The notes under the pieces are model-generated. The model was not told where the DNA came from, made no database searches, and saw nothing but the letters and a program-made list of their open reading frames with translations. Position numbers and translations under genes: made by a program. Of a stretch of DNA of 64,000 nucleotides, positions 17,776-24,804 are shown piece after piece. Where the stretch lies: contig NZ_CP132457.1 of assembly GCF_032595875.1 (NCBI RefSeq), positions 186,001-250,000 on the forward strand, written 5' to 3'. The DNA is from Borreliella andersonii. GTDB taxonomy: Bacteria; Spirochaetota; Spirochaetia; Borreliales; Borreliaceae. Position 1 is the first letter of the stretch. Each line of letters opens with the position of its first letter.

Positions 17776-18747
17776 ATGAAATTTATAATAAATTTTTTAT
17801 TATCTGCTCTAAAGATCTTAACCTTTACAGTAATAGTTTGTTTGGCTATTTTGTCTATTTTCCAACCAATTTATATTTTGAAAGAAAATGAAATTTCAAT
17901 AACCACTCGACTTGGAAAAATTCAAAGAACTGAAAATTTAGCTGGACTTAAATATAAAATCCCATTAATTGAAAATGTGCAAATATTTCCCAAAATCATT
18001 CTTAGATGGGATGGAGAGCCTCAAAGAATCCCAACAGGGGGTGAAGAAAAGCAATTAATATGGATTGATACAACTGCTAGATGGAAAATTGCAGACATAA
18101 ATAAATTTTATACAACAATAAAAACAATGAGCAGAGCTTACATTAGAATTGATGCAGCAATTGAACCTGCTGTTAGAGGAGTTATTGCAAAATACCCTTT
18201 GCTTGAAATTATAAGAAGCTCAAACGATCCTATCCAGCGTTTGTCCAATGGAATACTCACCCCACAAGAAACAAAAATCAACGGTATTTATAAAATAACA
18301 AAAGGACGAAAGATAATTGAAAAAGAAATAATTCATATAGCAAACAACAATACCAAGGATATCGGAATTGAAATTGTAGACGTATTAATAAGAAAAGTTA
18401 CTTATGATCCAAGCCTTATTGAATCTGTAAACAACAGAATGATTTCAGAAAGACAACAAATCGCAGAAGAACAAAGAAGCATAGGATTAGCTGAAAAAAC
18501 AGAAATTCTTGGAAGCATAGAAAAAGAAAAGCTGAAAATATTAAGCGAAGCAAAAGCTACTGCTGCAAAAATAAAAGCTGAAGGAGATCGAGAAGCAGCA
18601 AAAATTTATTCAAATGCATATGGCAAAAATATTGAATTTTACAAATTTTGGCAGGCATTAGAAAGTTATAAAGCAGTATTAAAAGATAAAAGAAAAATTT
18701 TCTCAACAGATATGGATTTCTTTAAATATCTTCACAAAAGAAATTGA
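17776..18747 (+). CDS. hflC: HflC, SPFH/prohibitin-family membrane protein
   Basis: 323 residues. The N-terminal anchor is at about 7-30 and the SPFH domain begins LKENEISITTRLGKIQRTENLAGLKYKIP. The C-terminal half has the alanine/glutamate-rich coiled coil EKLKILSEAKATAAKIKAEGDREAAKIY (about 252-280) and the FYKFWQALESYK segment typical of HflC. It should pair with HflK on FtsH. An in-frame insertion near residues 150-180 (NGILTPQETKINGIYKITKG) makes the SPFH domain a little long. It is translated directly after hflK. Confidence 0.92.
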   Translation: MKFIINFLLSALKILTFTVIVCLAILSIFQPIYILKENEISITTRLGKIQRTENLAGLKYKIPLIENVQIFPKIILRWDGEPQRIPTGGEEKQLIWIDTTARWKIADINKFYTTIKTMSRAYIRIDAAIEPAVRGVIAKYPLLEIIRSSNDPIQRLSNGILTPQETKINGIYKITKGRKIIEKEIIHIANNNTKDIGIEIVDVLIRKVTYDPSLIESVNNRMISERQQIAEEQRSIGLAEKTEILGSIEKEKLKILSEAKATAAKIKAEGDREAAKIYSNAYGKNIEFYKFWQALESYKAVLKDKRKIFSTDMDFFKYLHKRN

Positions 18748-19057
18748 AAGTTTATTAGTATAAATTTTTTCTTTAAATACTTGTAAAATATAAATTCTAA
18801 AATTCTGTTATTATAAATTTAATAGCAATGTAAATCTTTACTTTAATTTAAAAAAACAGATAAAACATTTAAAAAAATACCCAAAAATATATTACTGTGC
18901 ACAACTTAAAAAAGTAATTAAATTTTTAGAATTGTCCATTTTAAAACCTAAAAACTAACTATAAATCATTTTTTAATGCTACATCCAAAAGCTAAAATTT
19001 AAAAAGAGTTGACAAACATATATACTTATGAAAAAATTAAGGTACTAGAACGAAAAT
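18748..19057 (+). other. 310-base intergenic region before tRNA-Phe
   Basis: A+T-rich spacer with no ORF. Near its end TATACT (19021-19026), with a TTTAAA-type -35 at 18998-19003, could drive the tRNAs. TTGACA at 19009-19014 is present but badly spaced for any good -10. I see no terminator hairpin after hflC. Confidence 0.4.
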
Positions 19058-19130
19058 GCTGCTGTAGCTCAGTTGGTAGAGCATAGGACTGAAAATCCTT
19101 GTGTCAGGAGTTCGATTCTCCTCGGCAGCA
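19058..19130 (+). tRNA. tRNA-Phe (GAA), copy 1
   Basis: A 73-base cloverleaf. Acceptor GCTGCTG pairs with CGGCAGC, with A73. The anticodon loop CTGAAAA gives GAA, and the T-arm is CAGGAG-TTCGATT-CTCCT-like. No CCA is encoded. The second copy follows 22 bases later; bases 8-65 are identical in both. Confidence 0.95.
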
Positions 19131-19152
19131 TGCATTTATTTAAATTGCAATT

Positions 19153-19225
19153 GTCGCTGTAGCTCAGTTGGTAGAGCATAGGACTGAAAATCCTTGTGTC
19201 AGGAGTTCGATTCTCCTCGGCGACA
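19153..19225 (+). tRNA. tRNA-Phe (GAA), copy 2 with altered acceptor stem
   Basis: A 73-base cloverleaf with the same D-arm, anticodon arm (GAA) and T-arm as copy 1. Its acceptor is GTCGCTG paired with CGGCGAC. Pairs 2:71 and 3:70 are changed on both sides, so pairing is kept. No CCA is encoded. The next gene starts 28 bases downstream. Confidence 0.93.
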
Positions 19226-19253
19226 TTTATTTAAAGATTAAAAGGATCTCAAA

Positions 19254-20804
19254 ATGATACTTAAAAAAATAAAGCAAATAAAAGATCTAAGCGAACAAGA
19301 CATAATTTTTGCAAGAATAGGAAACTTATCAAAACTTGGCACAAGAATAAATAAAAAAATCATTAACATACTTTCCAAGGGCAATACACCATACATTCCT
19401 GTGCTTAAAAAAGAAGAAGATGAATCATATGAAGGCCTGATAAAAAAAATAAATGAAGAAATTTTAAATGATGAGCTTAATTATTTAAGAGAAAAGTTAA
19501 TAGATAATCTAAAAGACGTATATAAACCCTTTAAGGAAGATGATCCAATATTTATTACCAAGGGTAAAAAACCACTCATGAAAATAAATACATTGATGGA
19601 AGCTGAGCCTAATCAAATTTATTGGAAAGAAATATTGGAAGGAAGCTTTAAAATACTTCCAAGACATAAAATAACATCTTTGCAAAAAATTTTATTAGAA
19701 ATATATCATTACTTTGATGTTAAAAAGCTTAGGACAAAAGAAAACCTTAAAGATAAAAAAACTTTAAAAAAATTATATTTATATTCTGCTAGAAGAGACT
19801 ATGAATTTTTTAAAGGAAAAGTCAAAACAGAAGGTGATTCAATACTACTGCATTCAGTCGATACAACAATTTACTTTTTGATTACAATTGCAAATTTAAA
19901 CAAAATAAGGTCTTTGAAAAATGCACCTCGTTCAACTATTAAATTTTTTCTTGATAAAACCGAATATACCGAATTTACAGAATTTTTTTATGCAGAAGAT
20001 ATGATATTACAAGCCGCACTTGGATCGTTGCTACACTCAATTGGATTAATGCATATAACAATATTAGAAAATATGGGAAATAAAATAAGCCTTAAAGAAA
20101 AAAATTCAAAAGAACATCACAAATTGAAAATAGAACATTTGGAAAAAAATATTAACATCGCTAAAAATTTGTTTAGAATAAGAGAAGATATTTCAGCTAT
20201 TACAAAAATGATAATCAATGGGCAAAAAGACTACCTTGATGCTACTGGGCATCCACAGCTAAAAATCAACAAATTTATTCATGAACTTGTTAGAATTTTT
20301 TGCATAGTAGACACTTACGATGAATTGGTAAATCCAATAATAACCAAAGAAAGTGCTAACCCTTTAGAAACTGTTAAATTCTTAATAGAAAATAGTGGGC
20401 AATACTACTGGAGCAGAAAAGAACCAAACGAGAAAACAAAAAATAAAAAATTTGACATTAAAATGCTAGAAAATTTTTTAACAATACTTGCACCTTTTGA
20501 TTATGGACAAATAGTAGATGTAAACAAAAAAATTAATAATGAAAATCTTTTTCAAGCTGCTGTTATGGAATACAGAATGGGTATTATGCCAAACCTATCT
20601 ATAATAAACAAAAAAAACCAAACTTATAAAATAGAAGAAATCATAATGGACCTTGAGAACAAAGAAATTTTAATAAAAGACGCAAATGGAAATTATAAAA
20701 AAAATCTATTAAACAATATGGATGATTTTGTAATAAAAAACAGTATTCCAGAATTAAATAAAAATGAAATTCAACTCATCCTTTTTAGTTATGGAAAAAA
20801 ATAA
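19254..20804 (+). CDS. Degenerate HD-GYP-like domain protein
   Basis: 516 residues with no signal peptide. Residues about 195-440 follow the HD-GYP order. LLHSVDTTIYFLI (198-210) corresponds to the H..HS segment. LQAALGSLLHSIG (252-264) corresponds to LHDIGK, with Asp replaced by Ser. EHHKLKIEHL (287-296) corresponds to the mid-domain His. GQKDYLDATGHP (323-334) corresponds to HHE..DGTGYP, and RIFCIVDTYDELVNP (347-361) to the iaD.yDAltS motif. Key metal-binding residues are missing, so c-di-GMP hydrolysis is unlikely and a binding or scaffold role is possible. The first about 180 residues are unassigned. ATG follows AAAGGA. The family call is inferred from motif order. Confidence 0.72.
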   Translation: MILKKIKQIKDLSEQDIIFARIGNLSKLGTRINKKIINILSKGNTPYIPVLKKEEDESYEGLIKKINEEILNDELNYLREKLIDNLKDVYKPFKEDDPIFITKGKKPLMKINTLMEAEPNQIYWKEILEGSFKILPRHKITSLQKILLEIYHYFDVKKLRTKENLKDKKTLKKLYLYSARRDYEFFKGKVKTEGDSILLHSVDTTIYFLITIANLNKIRSLKNAPRSTIKFFLDKTEYTEFTEFFYAEDMILQAALGSLLHSIGLMHITILENMGNKISLKEKNSKEHHKLKIEHLEKNINIAKNLFRIREDISAITKMIINGQKDYLDATGHPQLKINKFIHELVRIFCIVDTYDELVNPIITKESANPLETVKFLIENSGQYYWSRKEPNEKTKNKKFDIKMLENFLTILAPFDYGQIVDVNKKINNENLFQAAVMEYRMGIMPNLSIINKKNQTYKIEEIIMDLENKEILIKDANGNYKKNLLNNMDDFVIKNSIPELNKNEIQLILFSYGKK

Positions 20805-20807
20805 ATC

Positions 20808-21344
20808 CTATAATATTCTCAAAAAAATAAGTTTTGATCCCCCATACCTTTTTAAATTATAAACTGAAAATTTTGATGTATTTATCTTTAAATCCTCACT
20901 AGAAGGATAATGCATAATGATCTTAACTTTATCATTTAAAATTTTACCCTTTAAAATAATCTCAAACAAATTAATCTTATTTTTATAATTAAAAGGGGGA
21001 TCAAGATAAATAAAATCATAAAAAAGATCTTTTTTACCCAAAAAATCCTCTGCTCTTTGAAAAAAGAATTTATAAAACTCCTCAACAAAACTAAAATTCT
21101 TAATTAATGTAATTTTAATCTTTCTATTGTATTCAACAAGATGAGCAAGACTAGCCCCCCTGCTAAGAGCTTCAACAGACATTATACCAGTCCCTGCAAA
21201 AACATCCAAAAATTTTGAGTTAACAATATCCTTGAAAATAATAGAAAAAAAAGCTTCTCTAACAAGAGACATAACAGGACGAACATGGCCATTTTGGGGA
21301 AACAAAATTTTTTTACCCTTATATTTACCCGAACTTACATACAT
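20808..21344 (-). CDS. rsmD: 16S rRNA (guanine966-N2)-methyltransferase RsmD
   Basis: 178 residues from the ATG at 21344. The order is SGKYKGKKILFPQNGHVRP at the start, VREAFFSII, SAM motif LDVFAGTGIMSVEALSRGA, and catalytic YLDPPF near residue 111. RsmD methylates G966 of 16S rRNA in 30S particles. The frame is open 11 codons further up to a TTG at 21377. I prefer the ATG because RsmD homologues begin shortly before the (S/G)G..(K/R)GRKL motif. It converges with the 19254 gene with three bases between. Confidence 0.9.
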   Translation of the reverse strand: MYVSSGKYKGKKILFPQNGHVRPVMSLVREAFFSIIFKDIVNSKFLDVFAGTGIMSVEALSRGASLAHLVEYNRKIKITLIKNFSFVEEFYKFFFQRAEDFLGKKDLFYDFIYLDPPFNYKNKINLFEIILKGKILNDKVKIIMHYPSSEDLKINTSKFSVYNLKRYGGSKLIFLRIL

Positions 21345-21442
21345 AACCAAAAATTTTAAAACAATTTTAAAAAACAATGAATATATAAAATGAATATATA
21401 AAATTAAATTTTTGCTATAATCTTATTTTAAGAGAGAAAAAT

Positions 21443-22279
21443 ATGAAAGGCATTATTCTAGCGGCTGGGTATGGAACAAGATTTTTACCAATCACAAAAA
21501 CAATCCCAAAAGAAATGTTGCCAATTTTAAACAAACCAGCCATAGATTATATTATTCAAGAATTTATCGATTCGGGAATAAACGACATTTTATTAATAAG
21601 TTCAAGACGAAAAAAAGTTCTTGAAGATTATTTTGACAGGGAAATTGAACTTGAAAATGTTTTTTTAAAAGAAAATAAAAAAGATGAATTAGAAAAGATT
21701 AGAAACAAAAAAATCAACATAAGCTTCATAAGGCAAAAAGAAATGCTAGGCACAGGAAATGCCTTACTTTATGCAAAACCCTGGATAAATAGAGAGCCTG
21801 TAATGGTAGCTTACCCTGACGATCTTTACATTGGAAATCCACCATTGAGCCTACAATTAATCAAACTTTATGAAAAAACTGGAAAGAATATAATATCTAT
21901 TATTGAAAATCCAGAAAATATAAATAGATATGGAGTAATAGAACTCTACAAGGACAAAATTCATGTAAAAAACATCGTTGAAAAACCAAAAATTGGAAGT
22001 GAGCCTAGCAATAAAGCATCTATTGGAAGATTTTTGTACAATTATGAATTTTTTGAACATTTAGAAGAAGGATTTAAACTGCATCAAACAGGTGAATACT
22101 ATCACATTTATGCTTTAAAAAAGCTAATGGATCAAAAAAAAGTATTGTATAAAAATATTGAAGGAAAAAGAATTGACATAGGAACACTTGAAGGTTATCT
22201 GGAAGCAATAATAAATTCTGCCAAAAAAGATAAAAATTTAATGGAAATCATAAAAAAAGGAATAAATGAAAACGATTAA
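21443..22279 (+). CDS. galU: UTP--glucose-1-phosphate uridylyltransferase
   Basis: 278 residues. The nucleotidyltransferase signature GYGTRFLPITKTIPKEMLPI is near the N-terminus, GTGNALLYAKPWI near 112, and VAYPDDLYIGNPP near 128. A VEKP motif lies near 179, with the GKRIDIGTLEGYLEA tail. It makes UDP-glucose, a sugar donor for envelope glycolipids in Borrelia. ATG follows AGAGAGAAA. Its last 14 bases overlap the next gene. Annotated gtaB in older listings. Confidence 0.95.
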   Translation: MKGIILAAGYGTRFLPITKTIPKEMLPILNKPAIDYIIQEFIDSGINDILLISSRRKKVLEDYFDREIELENVFLKENKKDELEKIRNKKINISFIRQKEMLGTGNALLYAKPWINREPVMVAYPDDLYIGNPPLSLQLIKLYEKTGKNIISIIENPENINRYGVIELYKDKIHVKNIVEKPKIGSEPSNKASIGRFLYNYEFFEHLEEGFKLHQTGEYYHIYALKKLMDQKKVLYKNIEGKRIDIGTLEGYLEAIINSAKKDKNLMEIIKKGINEND

Positions 22280-24020
22280 AAAGAATTCAGAATTTTATGA
22301 TTCCCTTGCCACATTAAAAATGTATATAAACAAATATATAGAAGAAAAGGTTTTAAAATATAGCATTTCCTCCCAGCTTTACAAATTAGACAAACCTGAA
22401 ATAATTGAGCTTATAAAAATTAGCAATGATTATGAAAAAGAAAAAAATGTATTTAATACTTCACTTGAAGAATTTTACTACAAAAAAACTCACAATGAAA
22501 TAATTAAAAAATGGATATTAGAAATAGTAAGAATCAAAAATTTTAGTCAAATAGGTAAAGAAGCTAATCTCAACACCAAAAAATTGGGAACAACATATAA
22601 ACTAAAATCTAGCAACTTTTTAAAACTAATTGAAATACAAAATAACCCTTATTATTCTCAAGAAAAAAAAGATATTTATAAGCAAATTATATTAAATTTT
22701 TCTAGCAACATTAACATTGATAACCTAGAACAAACAATAGATATTCTGATAGCTGTAAGAAACAAAAATAAAATTCAAATATTAAACATTTTAAATAGAA
22801 ATTTACAATATCAACCGGAAAATAAAAAAGTTTTTAAATCAAGCCTAACCAATAAAGAAAATAGACTAATAAAATTAAAAAGAATGCTAATACTTACATA
22901 TTGGCCGGTTGGATGTTTGAGTAAAAATATTTTTATTAAAGTTTTAGTAAAACATTACAAATACTTGGAAGAAGAAATTCTAGCACTAAAGTACAATGAA
23001 ATTTTAAACTATTTACGTGCACTAAAAACCTTAAGTCTTAATGAAATTTTTTATAAAGGTTCTAGCAAAAATATTAACTTTAATTATTTTTTTAGCGATT
23101 TTACACAATACACTCCAAAGGATTTTCAAGATACATTAAAGTGTTATTTATATGTAATTGAAAAAACAATAACAAAAAAATATTTAACTTGGTTTTTCAA
23201 AGACAAAATATCTAATAATTGGGAATCTTTCATAGATGCAATTGAATATATCGAAAAACACAAATTAATCAACATAAAAGAAAAAATAAAAGAAATTATA
23301 ACTGCAAAATTTCAAACAGAAGATTTTTTTATATCTTTTGACAAAACAAATTTCAACCCCTACGAAAGCCCAATCTTTAAAGAAAAATACATTAAAAGTG
23401 CATTCTTAGAAATTATTATGTATTATGTCAAAAAAAATTCTCAGAATATAGAAACTTATGGATGGATTGCATTCTATATTTATGCTGATAAAAAGGATAA
23501 AAAAATCTTTTATCAACATATAAAAGAATTTTTCAAATCTAAAACCTTTGAAATACAAAACCAAATATTTGTATATTTTCTATCTTTTTACCCAAATATT
23601 GAGTATAAGCATTTCAAATTTATATCAGACATACTACTCTACCTTGACGAAAATAAAATTACAATGCCTAAAAAAATAATAAAAATACAAAAAATAAATC
23701 CCAACCAACTAGATTACCAAAAATCATATCTTTTAATAAAATCACTAAAAACAAGATCGAGGATTTTAAAAATTATTCTCAAAAATATAAGATTTAATCT
23801 TATTGAAAAACTGGAAGATGAAAATGAGAAAAAATTATTACCTGCAATATGCTATTTAATATATTGTGAGAATCTGATAGAATTAAAAAGCAATAGAAAG
23901 ATAAAATCTAATGAAAAAAATAATTTATTAGAATTTATTTCTTTTTTCAAAGCTAAATTGAAGCAAAAAATACATTTTAAAAAAGAGCTTATGAAAGCTA
24001 AAACATTTAATCTAAATTAA
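22266..24020 (+). CDS. Conserved hypothetical protein
   Basis: 584 residues, Lys/Ile/Asn/Phe-rich and mostly helical by eye. There is no signal peptide, membrane segment or recognisable catalytic motif. Long amphipathic helices such as LKCYLYVIEKTITKKYLTWF recur, so an alpha-solenoid is possible, but no TPR or HEAT consensus is clear. The start overlaps galU by 14 bases and it is followed 16 bases later by a TPR protein gene. The cluster galU-this-TPR-lmp1 is probably one transcript. I do not recognise the family. Confidence 0.75.
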   Translation: MKTIKKNSEFYDSLATLKMYINKYIEEKVLKYSISSQLYKLDKPEIIELIKISNDYEKEKNVFNTSLEEFYYKKTHNEIIKKWILEIVRIKNFSQIGKEANLNTKKLGTTYKLKSSNFLKLIEIQNNPYYSQEKKDIYKQIILNFSSNINIDNLEQTIDILIAVRNKNKIQILNILNRNLQYQPENKKVFKSSLTNKENRLIKLKRMLILTYWPVGCLSKNIFIKVLVKHYKYLEEEILALKYNEILNYLRALKTLSLNEIFYKGSSKNINFNYFFSDFTQYTPKDFQDTLKCYLYVIEKTITKKYLTWFFKDKISNNWESFIDAIEYIEKHKLINIKEKIKEIITAKFQTEDFFISFDKTNFNPYESPIFKEKYIKSAFLEIIMYYVKKNSQNIETYGWIAFYIYADKKDKKIFYQHIKEFFKSKTFEIQNQIFVYFLSFYPNIEYKHFKFISDILLYLDENKITMPKKIIKIQKINPNQLDYQKSYLLIKSLKTRSRILKIILKNIRFNLIEKLEDENEKKLLPAICYLIYCENLIELKSNRKIKSNEKNNLLEFISFFKAKLKQKIHFKKELMKAKTFNLN

Positions 24021-24036
24021 GTACAATGGGAAAAGA

Positions 24037-24804
24037 ATGAGGATTTATTTATTTTTAAATAAAAATTGCAAGATTTTTATCTTATTTTTAATTTTAATAT
24101 TTAACTCAAAATTGGCATATTCTCAAAGGTTAATTAGAATTGGCAAAGAAGAGCTAAAAAACAAAAATTATATCCAAGCAATCGAAACACTAAGCGATGC
24201 TATTAAAAAATACCCAAAAGTACAACTCGGATATTACTTTTTATCAATAGCATACAGAGAAAATAACCAACTAACCGAAGCAGAAGGAGCATTGCTTGAT
24301 GGAATTGCAGTAGGAGGTGAGATCGATTACATACTATACTATGAATTAGGCAACATAATGTTTAACAGAGGAGAAGGTTACTATCCTTTAGCAATAAAAT
24401 ATTATTCTAATTCTATTAAAAGTAGACCCAATTACGACAGTGCCCTGCTAAACAGAGCTAATGCCTACGTTCAACAGGGAAAAATAACATCCAAAGAAAA
24501 AGAATACCAAAAGGCTTGGGACTCTTATACTATGGCTATCCACGACTACTCTCAATTTATTACCCTGAGATCAAAAACAGAAAAAAAAGACAGCATTTTA
24601 CTTATAATAAGTTATTTAAGGAATGAAAAAATTAATCTTGAAAAACTTGACAAAAGTTTGAAGGGACGAACCGAGCATATTGTATACGCAAAAGAAGATA
24701 AAAATCAAATACTTAAAGATAGTTTTAAGGACAACCTAGAAACAAATTCTTTAATTGAGCTAGAAAAACTTAATTGGCAAGAGGAGTTATACATAGATGA
24801 ATAA
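24037..24804 (+). CDS. Exported TPR protein
   Basis: 255 residues. Signal peptide about 1-30, with a long basic start, a hydrophobic stretch IFILFLILIFNSKLAYS and a likely cut at AYS-Q. Three to four TPR units follow (about 33-165), for example NYIQAIETLSDAIKKYPKVQLGY and YPLAIKYYSNSIKSRPNYDS. The charged tail has no motif. It is probably periplasmic or membrane-tethered. It overlaps the lmp1 start by 8 bases (ATAGATGAATAA), so it is co-translated with another TPR protein and may act with it. Confidence 0.82.
   Translation: MRIYLFLNKNCKIFILFLILIFNSKLAYSQRLIRIGKEELKNKNYIQAIETLSDAIKKYPKVQLGYYFLSIAYRENNQLTEAEGALLDGIAVGGEIDYILYYELGNIMFNRGEGYYPLAIKYYSNSIKSRPNYDSALLNRANAYVQQGKITSKEKEYQKAWDSYTMAIHDYSQFITLRSKTEKKDSILLIISYLRNEKINLEKLDKSLKGRTEHIVYAKEDKNQILKDSFKDNLETNSLIELEKLNWQEELYIDE

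Noticed and set aside
19009-19014. TTGACA as the -35 of the tRNA-Phe promoter
   Set aside because: No acceptable -10 lies 16-18 bases downstream; TATACT at 19021 is too close to pair with it.
20808-21377. Longer rsmD from the TTG at 21377
   Set aside because: The extra 11 residues are hydrophobic, have no ribosome site and do not match RsmD starts; the ATG at 21344 is preferred.
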